From the NCBI RefSeq assembly GCF_007655135.1, contig NC_045128.1, positions 25,514,811 through 25,578,810 on the forward strand: DNA of 64,000 nucleotides, given 5' to 3'. Positions 1-10,292 of the stretch are shown in pieces; positions within the stretch are counted from its first letter, which is position 1, and each line of letters begins with the position of its first letter. The stretch comes from Punica granatum. Taxonomy: Eukaryota; Streptophyta; Magnoliopsida; Myrtales; Lythraceae. The notes under the pieces were generated by a model. The model was not told the origin of the DNA. It searched no databases and saw only the letters and a program-made list of their open reading frames with translations. The position numbers and the translations under genes were made by a program.

Positions 1-1090
1 CTCCATCAGTGTATCAACTGGCTTACACTCGAGCAATTCCGTTTCCTCTAAGATGTCTAACACATACTTCCTTTGTGATATGTAAATATCACGCTTAGAT
101 TGAGCAACCTCAATCCCAAGAAAATATTTCAAGGCTCCCAAGTCTTTGGTTTGAAACTGTGAGTGCAAATAAGCCTTCAGTTGAAAGATGCCAACTGCAT
201 CATCCCCTGTAATGACGATATCATCAACATATACAACTAGGAGAATATGTCTTCCTTCATAGTGTCTGAAGAACACCGAATGATCAAATTGACTTCTCAC
301 TAGACCAAACTTAAGAACAGTCGAACTGAAGCAATCGAACCGTGCTCGAGGAGACTGTTTCAGCCTATACAAAGATTTGCAGAGTTTACATACCTTGCCA
401 AAGTACTCCCCCTGAGCAACAAACCCAGGTGGTTGCTCCATATAAACTTCCTCTTCTAAGTCTTTATGTAGAAAAACATTCTTGATGTCCAACTGATGGA
501 GCGACCAATGGTTAATGGCTGCCAATGACAACAATGGACACACATAAGCCACCTTGGCTATAGGAGGAAAGGTATCACCATAGTCTAGTCCAAGGTTTTG
601 TGTATAGCCTTTGGCAACTAGACGAGCCTTTAATCGATCAATACGACCAGTTGGGGGACATCTTCACTGTATACACCCATCGACAACTAGAATTTGGTGA
701 CAAAGATACAAGTTCCCAAGTGCCATTGGCATGCAAAGCAGACATCTCATCTTTCGTTACTTCTTGTAAACTAGAATGTGATAATGCCTCCCTATCAGAT
801 TTAGGAATAGAGACAAAATCCAAAGAAAGAAAAGCAGTATAGGAAGGAGACAGATGACTACAATTGAGAAAGTTATATAGAGGATAAGGATTGGCAGTGG
901 AACAGGTACCTTTTTTTTGGGCAATAGGCAAATCTAGTTCTGGGGAAGACATCAATGGTGGATCTGAGGTTGGAGGTGCGATTGGAACGGGGGTAGAGTC
1001 TTCTGATCTCTCAGGAGAGGTCACCTGTACTCTCTCTACTGGCTGTGATTCAATATGAGGTACCTTTTTCCTGCGTTGATAAGTGATCAA
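1..1090 (-). pseudogene. copia reverse transcriptase, broken
   Basis: The reverse complement encodes the copia RT signature YVDDIVITG (about 188-250), preceded by a stretch reading RLKARLVAKGYTQ near 600-640 and an LHQLDIKNVFLHKDL-like block near 450-500. Residues from 638 to 1090 form the variable linker between integrase and RT, ending in the usual 'TWELV' approach to RT. The frame shifts near 640, so linker and RT no longer share one open frame. The C-terminal end is cut by the window edge. In an intact element this enzyme copies the element's RNA into cDNA inside virus-like particles. Confidence 0.9.
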
Positions 1091-2146
1091 CTCATGTGAT
1101 TCGGTTGGTTAGGAAGTAGATGGCATCGCAGGTGTGTCAGACGGAAGAGTGTGGATGGAATACTAGACGGGACAATTATATACAGAGAAAGGAGAGGTAG
1201 TGATTCACAAAGTAATTCTAACTGATTGGGAGACGTTGAGAAAAAAAGAGTGGACTCAAAGAAGGTGACATCCACAATCATAATGTATCGACGGTGTTTT
1301 GAAGAGTAACATTTATATCCTTTATACCCACAAGGATATCCTAAGAAAACACACTTCAATGAGCGAGGAGACAATTTTGATGAACTTGGGAGCAATTGAT
1401 GGACAAAACAAAGGCACCCAAAAATACGTAGGGGCAATGAATAAATTACATCACGAGGAAACAAGACTAAAAAAGGGATTTGACTATGGAGGACACTAGA
1501 GGGCATTCTATTGACCAAATAACATGTAGTGAAAAGTGCATCACCCCAGAACTTGACGGGTACGTTCATATGTATTAAGAGAGTGCATAAAGTCTCAACA
1601 AGATGACTATTCTTTCGCTCGGCAACTCCATTTTATTGTGGAGTATAGGCACAAGAAGATTGATGTACCATGCCTCAAGAAGACATGATTGAAAGGATGC
1701 TGAGAAATATTCTCAGGCATTATCACTGCGAAGGGTTTGAACTGAAATACCGAATTGTGTTTGGATTTCAGCACAAAAGGACACAAATGTGGAATATAGG
1801 TCAAAACAATTCTTCGATAGATATACCCATGTCATCTCGGAATAATCGTTAATGAAGGTTACAAAATAACGATAACCTTGATTTGAAGAAACTAGATAAG
1901 GACCCTAAATGTCTAAATGGACTAAAGCAAAAGGAGCACTAGCACGTTTACTGGCTCTACTTGGAAATTGGGCCCTAGTATGCTTTCCAAGTTGACATGA
2001 TTGACACTCTAATTGATTGACTTTGGACAAACTCGAAACCATTTGCTTCAGATTAGCTAAAGAAGGATGACCAAGGCGATTATGAATTTGCTCTGGAGAT
2101 GCAGCAGCTGTGCAGGCAATAGGTACCTGAGATGTTGCTGGAACAA
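1087..2146 (-). pseudogene. copia integrase, broken
   Basis: The minus strand carries the HHCC zinc-binding end (CQSCQLGKH), the core with a VHLDI block (first Asp), a RSDNA block (second Asp) and a TPQ-stop-NGVAERKN block (third acidic residue). The TAA in that last block replaces a Gln codon, and another stop interrupts the second block. Downstream, 1087-1569 is an open stretch with the GCLCFVH and KCVFLGY blocks typical of the region after the copia integrase core. All three catalytic acids appear present, but the protein cannot be made in one piece. Confidence 0.88.
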
Positions 2147-3541
2147 TTAGTCGTAGAGACCTTGGAACTCACGCCTTGTTCCAATCGTTCTTCTTGTCCT
2201 CGAATCTTGAATTACCACAGAGTTTGAGGTAAATGTTACAATACAATTGAGATCTTTGGTTAGTTTGCTAATAAATATTAAGCTATAGGGAAACTTAGGA
2301 AGATGAAGAACGGAGGATAAGGAAATGAAAGTAGGTTGAGCCGTGCCAAGGCTACTCACCGAGGCGACAGAGCCATTAGCTAAAGTAACAGAAGGCAAAG
2401 AACTAGAGTTATGGAAATGGGATAACAAATTAGAGTTACCAGACATGATCAGATGCACTTGAGTCTAGAAACTAGGGGCCTAATAGAGAGGATTTGGTGA
2501 GACATGCAACTGGTTGATTGGATTGTGCGAAAGAAGCAATAGGTTGAGATGCTTGCTGAACTGCCTGGTTCTGAAGGAGAAGCAAACTGAGCATATTCTT
2601 CAGTCGAAATAACCACAGACGAAGACTGTCCAGTTGGTGTCTCCTCGTATGGTGCAGGGCTACCATTAGTATCAATCGATACTTGCGTCCGTGCAACATT
2701 AGCAAACTTAAGAGGAAACCCATGGAGAGAATAGCACTTATCACGATTGTGATCACGTCTTTTACAGTAAGTGCAAATTGGGGGATTCCCTCGACCCTTT
2801 CCACCTTTGGATCCACGATTTTCCTTTTGGGTATGAGCAACATCGATTGAATTAGAAGCTGCAATAGATGACTTGGTCTCGGTGACAAGTGCCACGTTCT
2901 CCTCAAGTGCATTTGGAGTTTGGGAAATATCAGTCACTCGAATCAGACGAGTAATCACATCAGCAAGTGGAGGGATTGACTCTCCACTAAGTATTTGATG
3001 TCGAACATATTCATACTCAGCCTCGAGACTTTGCAAGCAGATAATTGCATTTATCTTGTCACGTTGTTCCTATTGGTCCTTCAAGTCAATGGTATAAGGT
3101 ATAATCTCGTTGAACTAAGTAAATAATCTTCGGAGTTAGGCCAAATGTGTGTGCGCATATCATTGTCTAAAAGCTTCAATTGGAATAAGTTGGAAAAGAC
3201 ATCATAGACCTTAGTAATGTCATGGGTATATACACCTCTTTGACACGTGTCAACACTGTTTTGCATGTTCGATAAGGGTGAAACATATATATTAGGGATT
3301 GGTCAATGGACTGCCATAGGAGAGTGCATAGATATGCATCAGTTTGAACCCACCTTGCCTTCTTCGATTCTTCAATTTCTGAAGCTATTTTGGTGAGATG
3401 CTCCATGTGCCCTTGACCCAAAAATCACAACTCAACAGATGCTCTCCAATCAGCAAAATTTTTCCTATTCAACTTAACGGTGAAAATTACGGGGCTCTCA
3501 TAGATTGGGGAGACATTCACATTACCATGGGAGGTTGACAT
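2147..3541 (-). pseudogene. copia gag-protease, broken
   Basis: An ATG at 3541 starts a gag whose first codons read MSTSHGNV, matching the ATG at 7800 in the related plus-strand copy. The nucleocapsid knuckle CTYCKRRDHNRDKC (CX2CX4HX4C) lies near 2740-2785. The protease end reads HMSGNSNLLSHF near 2420-2460, just after the usual active-site region. Frame breaks near 3080-3270 and 2450 split the protein into at least three pieces. Gag would form the particle and package RNA; protease would mature the polyprotein. Confidence 0.87.
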
Positions 3542-4062
3542 AACTTTCCAAAGAAGACTCGAGATACAAGAACACTGAGAAGCCAACAGCAACTGAGACA
3601 ACTAGAGCTCCAATAGAGTTGTAGAGGAGCACAGATGCAAATACAACAAAGAAGGAGGTAGGCACATCATAGACATAGACATAGTTGGAGAGGAGCACAA
3701 ACACAACATCATAACAAAGACGCAGCAGCACAGCAGAAAGCCAGGCACAACACAGCACAGACACAGACATAGTAGTAGAGGAGCACGGACGCAACAACAC
3801 AATAGGGAGACGAAGAGAGCAACAGAGCATAGTAAACTCATTGAACGAGAAGTCAGGACGTCGATGAGAGTAGAGAGAACGCACGCAGATAATGTGCGTG
3901 CGTAGAGACAACTAAGGAGTGGAACCAGTGGAGACGACTGGAATTCCAGCTCCGACTAAGATAGAGAGAGGCTGCGACCAAGGCTCTAGAAGAACGGAAG
4001 CTCTAGCTCCATGATCAGGAGAGTTCTAGCTTCAGTTCAGTTAACGATCTTCCCCAATCCTA

Positions 4063-4074
4063 GCTCTGATACCA
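4063..4074 (-). promoter_or_regulatory. Primer binding site of the copia element
   Basis: The reverse complement is TGGTATCAGAGC, complementary to the 3' end of initiator Met-tRNA and the usual plant copia primer site. It directly abuts the LTR end at 4075, which fixes the LTR boundary. Confidence 0.92.
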
Positions 4075-4220
4075 TGTGCAAGATAGAAATTGGGGAAAAA
4101 GAATCGTGTCTACCACTAGACAACTCTATTTATATATTCTACGGCTAATTACACAAAGAATATAAACTAAAAGCTATTTACATTTAAGTCCCTAAACTAT
4201 TAACTTCTATATATTTAACA
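4075..4220 (-). repeat. 5' LTR of the copia element (146 bp)
   Basis: On the minus strand it starts TGTTAAATAT and ends TTGCACA, with TG...CA termini and the PBS immediately after. It is a close relative of the 150-bp LTR at 7238-7387. Such a short LTR is unusual but within the range for small copia families. The other LTR lies beyond the window, so the TSD (candidate CAGCC at 4221-4225) cannot be confirmed. Confidence 0.88.
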
Positions 4221-4840
4221 CAGCCCATAACTATTCGAAAATAAAAAACACGTCTCGGCCCATAAATATTCAAAGTAGGTAGAACTTACGATCTTAACAG
4301 CCAAGTAGAAATTAATTTAATGTTTGTACATGTATTAGGTTTCAATACCTTGTGATTTTGGGAAGCCAGAGTCATTTCTCTTTTGCCATGGTGTAAACTC
4401 TCTCCGTGAAAGACATGTATATCCACATATGAAGATTTAATATCCTTCTCAACCTTTAGTAGTAATATCAATTACATCGGTTATTAATATATGTGGGGAG
4501 TTATTTACGCTATATAAGGCACAATGAAGTAGAAGTTAGAGTGTTGACCGAGTTCGTTACTTTATGCTTGTTGCCTCTAAAACTGATCCAATTGATCAAT
4601 TCAACCAAAGCCCAAACGAAAAACCCTGCAAATGAAAGTAAGTCATTTGATAATGGTATGGAGATAGAGGATAATAATTCAATTCAAATTGAGTAAGGAA
4701 CATATAAAAGGCATATCCACCAGCAAGTAATCTTCCCCTTTCCTACAAAGTTATTTACTCAGAATCTGTCCCAAAAGTTCCCGTCATTTTCCAGGATCCT
4801 AAAAACAAACCTGTAGAATTAATTTCATCAGCTATTGCTC
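4221..4840. other. AT-rich spacer, no gene seen
   Basis: No coding pattern, RNA gene or terminal repeat was recognised. A 67-codon open stretch at 4493-4696 has no familiar motif and is probably chance. Confidence 0.5.
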
Positions 4841-5469
4841 TCCTTTCCTCTATTTATTAAATGGGCTTAAAAGATATTACTTTTTGTGATGCAATCTCCC
4901 AGAATACGTACCATAGATTCACCAATCATAAATTTGTAGAAAAGCACCCGAACTTGAAGTCCGACATTGCCACTCTATCTCTCGTTGAGAAACTAAAACA
5001 AACTGATACCAAGAGAAAGTGAGGGAGCGGGGCTTAGCTTCGAGGAAGACAGTCGAGCCAGAGCTTCGAGAGGCCGATGCCGGAACTACGAAGCTCATCT
5101 CCTTACCGATTGATCAGATTGAGAAGTTTTTGTTTGTCTGTCTCTTTTCCCTCCCGTCCAAATCGGCTGGATCCTAATTGAGAAGCTCTGATCTTGGCTC
5201 GCTCTCCCTTCCCTGTTGATTTTCTCTTGACCGTAAACCCTGCCTTTCCCTTTTCCTCTTGTTTTTCATTTTGTCGTGATTTTTACTCTTTAAAACACAC
5301 TTCTTTGCAGCTTTTTGACATTTTCAGCCTTTTGACCTGCAATTTTGCTTATAAATAAAAGGTAGATTTCTTCTCTCTTTATTTTTTCATCGAGAAAAAA
5401 GTACATTTATTTTATAGCATTTTTTATTGAAAACATTACCTCCTCTGTGTTTGTTACACTTGGACAGCT
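4841..5469 (+). other. Possible 5' end of a transcription unit (unresolved)
   Basis: A TATA-like CTATTTATTAAAT at about 4851-4863 is followed by a region richer in G+C (about 5020-5330) with pyrimidine-rich tracts that look like a plant 5' leader. An ATG at 5077 opens only 34 codons before a stop. It could be a non-coding first exon, possibly of the ETF-QO gene downstream, or an unrelated relic. No splice link can be shown. Confidence 0.2.
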
Positions 5470-6860
5470 TAGGAGAGTGCCTTGACACTCTCCTTCAGCC
5501 TAAAGAGAAGATGTTTTGATCCAGGCTACCTGTAAGGAACCAGCGCTTATCAGTAATTCCCACAGGTCTTTCAACGTACTGGCCTTGTTCCATTGCTCTA
5601 ATTCTTGGACATATAAACCTCTTTCCCTTTTTTTGGCAAGCATATATTTTCCTACTTAACTTTCGCCCCTTTGGATGTAATGTCATTACCCTTCCGGTAA
5701 GCACTGACATCGTTGCTGCACCAACTTGATGGTCTTATTGGGAAAAATAAGGAGGACCAAAAGTTACCATGCTGAAGTTTACTGAGTCGATAAGGTGTAG
5801 TCTCCCTGCATATGAAAGATATTGAGAAGTCTACCTCTTAATTCTATTGTGATCCATTCATTTAAAGCAATGCAGTCTAATGTTGATGATTCGCTTGAAA
5901 TTGGAGGCAATTCCATATATCTAATGAGGAGAACAAGTTTAAAACCAGTATAGTTCAACATATCTTGTACTTGTGCTTCATTTAGTTCAACGCAAAAAAA
6001 ATTTAGTTTTGGCTGTATTCAGCTTCAAGCCTGGTAGGTCATAAATCTGCAAGACCTTTGATACAGCTTGAATAGAACTGAGATTTCCTTAAGTGTAAAC
6101 CATCAAGTCATTAGCAAAACACAAGCAGGTTAGCTTGACACCTTTGCACCTGGAATAGAAGCCCAATTTAAGTTGAGTTTAAAAGGTGAGAGAAAACTTC
6201 CATAACTAGTGAAAGAGGATTAGCCTGCCTGACACCCTTCACTCCTTTAAAATACCCTGCAAGAGAGCCATTAACTGGTAACTGCCACAAAAAACCAAGG
6301 AGTTATTATCCACTTCACAATATTTGCAGGGAATCCATTAACCTTCATAATGTACTGTTGGAATTTCCAATCAAGTGAATCAAACCTTAATTAAATCAAT
6401 TTTGATAGCACAACATGGGCCTATCCCTTTTGCATTATAGTTTCTTAGAAGTTTATGAGCGAACGAAGTGATACCAGAGATCCTTCTTCCTTTTACAAAT
6501 GCACCTTGATTCTGGGGAGAACATCCTTTACCACATTAGCAAGAATCTTGGTTGTGCATTTGTAGTTTGTATTGCAACAAGAGATACAGCTAAAATTGTT
6601 CATGCATTCTGCATTTAGCTTCTTTGGGGCAAGAGTAATGGTAGCAGAATTTATCTGCTTTTGTAATCTTCCAATGGAGAAATTCCAAAATAGCCTCTTA
6701 TCACTTAGAAACCTGTGATGTTCCATGTGTTCTTGAAGAACTCAGCTAAAAAGCCATGGTGCTCTGTTCTTCATCATGGAAACCGTCGCAGCACGTATAT
6801 CCTCTCTAGTGACATCAAGGGAGAGAGTGATGGCTTGGGCTTCCTTATCTATTAATTTAA
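5470..6860 (-). pseudogene. LINE (non-LTR) reverse transcriptase remnant
   Basis: The minus strand carries L1-type reverse transcriptase blocks in order. A block reading TLAPKKLNAE...NFSCISCCNTNYK lies at 6493-6660. A 'GFPANIVKWI' block lies near 6300-6340. A GVRQANPLS block near 6205-6235 corresponds to the usual G(L)RQGDPLSP. A CFANDLM block near 6110-6130 corresponds to the catalytic FADD; its first Asp is now Asn. A GFKLVLL...GDYTL segment downstream (5779-5950) matches the usual post-RT region. Several stops and frameshifts are visible. No endonuclease domain or poly(A) tail was found, so this is an internal fragment. Confidence 0.82.
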
Positions 6861-7232
6861 AATTGCCTAATAAGACAAAAATAAGTTGCAAGGTTTTTTT
6901 CTTTTCTTATTCATTTAAGTCGATGTTAAATGAATAAAAAAAAAACGAAACTCTGCAATTACTTGTTTTGTTTTGTTAATTTAAAATTGAAAAATGAATG
7001 TATCATATAATATAATAATTTTCATACGAAAGGAAAAGCAAGAATTTCTCCGATTACCTTCCTAATGAAAGAAATTCCACAATGCCAAAATAATGATCGG
7101 GTCCATCTCTTTGCTTCATGTTCTTTTTTTCCTTTTCTGTGTTTCCATGAAAATTTTTCGTCCATCTTGATTAATTTGTTGAGATCATGGTCTACTCCTT
7201 ACATCATTTCCCTATCCTAAGAGATTTTTTTT
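6861..7232. other. AT-rich spacer
   Basis: Homopolymer-rich DNA with no gene, repeat ends or RNA feature recognised. Its last bases supply the ACTTC target duplicated by the element at 7238. Confidence 0.5.
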
Positions 7233-7237
7233 ACTTC
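7233..7237. repeat. Left target-site duplication ACTTC
   Basis: Identical to 9849-9853; 5 bp is the length expected for copia integrase. Confidence 0.85.
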
Positions 7238-7387
7238 TGTTAAATATATAGAAGTTAATAGAGTAGGGACTTAACTGTAAATAGTTTTTATTTTGTATTC
7301 TTTGTGTAAGTAACTCAGTAAAGTATATAATAGAGGTGTGTGGTTGATCCAACACACAATTCTTTCTTCCAATCTCTATGTTTTTCA
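7238..7387 (+). repeat. LTR (150 bp) followed by Met-tRNA PBS
   Basis: Starts TGTTAAATAT and ends TTTTTCA, followed directly by TGGTATCAGAGC at 7388-7399. Homologous along its length to the LTR at 4075-4220. Confidence 0.9.
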
Positions 7388-7799
7388 TGGTATCAGAGCT
7401 AGGGTTGGGGGAAAATCGCTAACCTAGCTGGAGCTTCCAATCATGGAGCTGGAGTCGCTAACCTAGTTGGAGCTTCCGATTATGGAGCTGGAGCCCTAGT
7501 CGTAACCTTTCCTTGTCTTTAGCTCTTCCGTTCTTAATCTTCAGTCGAAGTTGGAGCCCTAATCGCCTCATATTGGTTTTGTTTGGTCGTCTCTACTAGT
7601 TTCGCTCTTCTTGCCTTTAGTTTCGTCCTGTTACTGTTGTTGGAGTTGGTCGGGGAAGCTCCAGCTAGTTTGGTTAATTGCTACTTGCTTCCCAGTGTCG
7701 AGTCTTGATCATTTCTACTGGAGCAGAGACTGAATTGTTATCTAAGTTGCTGCTTGCTTCTCAGTGTCTTCTTACCTTTTAGGTTTTCTTTGGTAAGGT

Positions 7800-8747
7800 A
7801 TGTCAACTTCCTGTGGTACTGTGGGTGACTCCCCAATCTATGGGAGCCTAGTAATCTTCACCGTTAAGTTGAATGGAAAAACCTTCACTGATTGGAGAGC
7901 TTCTATTGAGTTATGATTCTTGGGTTAATGGCGCATGGAGCATCTCACTAAGGAAGTTTCAGAAGTTGAAGAGTCGAAGAAGGCAACTTGGATTTAAACT
8001 GATGCATATCTGTACACTATTATTTGGCAATCCATTGACCCATCCCCAATATCTGTCTTTTGCCCTTATGGGACATGCAAATCAGTGTGGACGTGTGTCA
8101 ACGAGGTGTATATTCGTAATATTACTAGGGTCTATGATGTCCTTTCCAATTTATTTCATTTGAAGCTTTTAGACACTAATATGCACACATTTAGTCCAAC
8201 TCCAAGGATTATTTATTGAGTTCGATGAGGTCATGCCCTACACTATTGACTTGAAGGAACAACAGGAGCAACGTGACAAGATGAAGACGATTATCTGCCT
8301 ATAAAGTCTCGGAGCTAAGTATGAACCTGTTCAAAATCAAATTCTTAGTGGAGAGTCGATTCCTTCAATGGTTGATGTGATTGCTCGTTTGATTCGAGTG
8401 AATATTTTTCAAATTCCAAGTGCAATTGAGGAGAAGGCGGCACTTGTCATCGAGTCAAACTCATTTAGTGCTGCTTCTAGTTCAAATGGTATTGCTTATG
8501 CTCACAAGGGAAGTTGTAAATTCAAAAGTGAAAAGGGCCGGGGGAATTCCCCAACTTTCATTTACTGTGGAAGACGTGGTCACAGTTGTGATAAGTGCTA
8601 TTCACTGTACGGGTTTCCTCCAAAGGTTGCTAATGCTGCACAGATGCAAGTGTCTGTCGATACTGAAACCTTGCATCATACAAGGGGACATCCACTGGAC
8701 AGTCTTCTTCTGTGGTTATTCCAGCCGAGGAATATGTTCAGTTTGCT
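7800..8747 (+). pseudogene. copia gag fragment, plus-strand block
   Basis: The ATG at 7800 opens MSTSCGTV, matching the gag start of the element at 1-4220. A stop falls at about codon 40, and later parts lie in other frames. The nucleocapsid region (8555-8610) reads FIYCGRRGHSCDKC: the first zinc-binding Cys has become Phe. The block ends at 8747, where the sequence jumps to the opposite strand of the same element. Confidence 0.83.
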
Positions 8748-9641
8748 AATAGATATTAAGTTATAGGGAAACTTAGGAAGATATAGAACAGAGGATACGG
8801 GAATGGAAGCAGTAGGTTGAGCCGTTCCATTGCTACTCATTGAGGCGATAGAGCCATTAGTTAAAGTAACAGAGGGCAAAGAATTAGAATTATGGAAGTG
8901 GGTTAACAAATTAGAGTTACCAGACATATGATCATATGCACCTGAGTCGAGAACCTAGGGGCCTAATAGAGAGGATTTGGTGAGACATGCCACTAGTTGA
9001 TCGAACTGTGCGAAGGAAATAACAGGTTGAGGTGCTTGCTGAACTGCCTGGTTCTGAAGGAGACGAGCAAACTGAGTATATTCCTCGGTTGAAATAACCA
9101 TAGAAGAGGATTGTTCAGTGGGCGTCACCTTGTATGATGTAGGGCTATCATCAGTATCGATTGACACTTGCATTTGTGCATTAGCAACCTTAGAAGGAAA
9201 CCCGTGCAGCGAATAGCACTTATCACGACTGTGACCACATATTCCACAGTAAGTGCAAGTTGAGGAATTCTCTCGATACTTTCCACCTTTGAATCTACGA
9301 TTTCCTTTGTGAGCATAAATAATATCAGCTGAGCTAGAAACTGCACTAGATGAGTTCTACTTGGTAACAAGTGCCGCCTTCTCCTCAATTGCATTTGGGA
9401 TTTGGGAAATATCAGTCACTCAGATCAAGCAAGTAATCACATCAGTTAGTTGAGGAATTGGCTTTCCACTAAGAATTTGATTTCGAACAGGTTCATACTC
9501 AGCCCCAAGACTTTGTAGGCAGATAATCGTCTTCATCTTGTCACGTTGCTTCTGTTGTTCCTTCAAGTCAATAGTGTAGGGCATGACTCGATCGAACTCA
9601 GTAAATAATTCTTGGAGTTAGGCCAAATATGTGTGCATATC
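8740..9641 (-). pseudogene. copia protease-gag fragment, minus-strand block
   Basis: On the minus strand this reads from mid-gag (9641) through the intact knuckle CTYCGICGHSRDKC (near 9215-9260) to the protease start HMSGNSNLLTHF (about 8890-8930). It corresponds to about 2265-3165 of the element at the left of the window. Several stops interrupt it. It lies inverted relative to the neighbouring gag block, so a read-through transcript would contain a stem of roughly 350-400 bp. Confidence 0.82.
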
Positions 9642-9830
9642 AGTATCGGTCGATACTGATGGTAGCCTTGCATTATAAAAGGGGACACCCATTGGACAGT
9701 CCTCCTGATGAATATACTCAGTTTGCTCGTTTCCTTTAGAACCAGGTAGTTCAACAAGCATCTCAACTTCTTGTTTCCTTTGTACAATCCGGTCAGCTAG
9801 TGGCATGTCTCACCAAATCCTAATCTATTA
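9642..9830 (+). other. copia gag/protease fragment, second plus-strand block
   Basis: The plus strand again follows the gag 3' region, with an internal loss of about 20 bp near 9700-9710. It stops after CACCAAATCC and passes at the shared TCTATTA into an inverted LTR tip. It replaces about 1 kb of gag start, leader and LTR that the minus-strand arm should contain. Confidence 0.78.
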
Positions 9831-9848
9831 ACTTGTATATATTTAACA

Positions 9849-9853
9849 ACTTC
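9849..9853. repeat. Right target-site duplication ACTTC
   Basis: Matches 7233-7237, marking the right edge of the composite element. Confidence 0.85.
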
Positions 9854-10292
9854 TAATATTGTTTTACATCATTAATTTGATTGGTGCTACTCTTAACCAA
9901 CTTTATGTTTTATTTTGTTTATATTTAGTCTTCCTCTGCCATTACGCATAGCAAAAAACAAGGATGTTGAGGAGTAAGAGACCACATTTTTATAGTAGCA
10001 GAAATATCTTTCTAATATTCCTGAATATGACAATAAAAAAACTTTATTTGTAAGTTAGCCAGATATTTAAAGGCATAGTATGTACGGGTAGAATACGAGT
10101 ACATATATAGTAATAGATAGAAGGCTAATCCACTTATAACAGTTTTCTTCAGCTCTCAGCATTTTGTTCTACGACAAATCTTTTGATCTGAACCATAACA
10201 TGCAATCTGTAGTTTCTTTATGCAGGTAAATATTTAGGTAGCGTGTTTGCAACTTATATTGTTGAGTTCATACTGAAACAATAGGATCACAG
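9854..10292. other. Sequence before the first visible ETF-QO exon
   Basis: Presumed intron DNA. It ends in a usable acceptor (ATCACAG before 10293). I looked for the exon that should precede it in ETF-QO and did not find one. Confidence 0.5.

Larger units (their letters stand above)
1..4220 (-). mobile_element. Ty1/copia retrotransposon, 5' part, degenerate
   Basis: Read on the minus strand this gives, from right to left, a 146-bp LTR, a Met-tRNA-type primer binding site, gag with a zinc knuckle, protease, integrase and reverse transcriptase. That order (integrase before reverse transcriptase) defines the Ty1/copia superfamily. The element runs off the left edge inside the reverse transcriptase, so RNase H and the 3' LTR are outside the window. 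Reading frames are broken by stops and frameshifts in every domain, so it cannot act autonomously. It is the same family as the composite insertion at 7238-9848, which shares its LTR, PBS and gag. Domain order is seen directly; family placement follows from known copia motifs. Confidence 0.93.
7238..9848. mobile_element. Composite copia-derived insertion with +/-/+ internal blocks
   Basis: The insertion starts TGTTAAATATA at 7238 and ends TATATTTAACA at 9848; the right end is the reverse complement of the left LTR start, not a second LTR in direct orientation. It is flanked by the 5-bp repeat ACTTC (7233-7237 and 9849-9853), so both ends were joined in one integration. Inside are a plus-strand LTR-PBS-gag block (7238-8747), a minus-strand protease-gag block (8740-9641), a short plus-strand gag/protease block (9642-9823) and a short minus-strand LTR tip (9824-9848). 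Shared bases at joins, AGTTTGCT at 8740-8747 and TCTATTA at 9824-9830, point to template switching during reverse transcription. No intact protein is encoded. Confidence 0.85.

Noticed and set aside
3522..3911. 129-codon open frame on the minus strand in the copia leader
   Set aside because: Low-complexity, Leu/Ser/Cys-rich translation of a tandemly repetitive leader; no match to gag, which starts at 3541.
5495..5710. 71-codon minus-strand frame as a separate basic protein
   Set aside because: It is in line with, and best explained as, the decayed post-RT part of the LINE.
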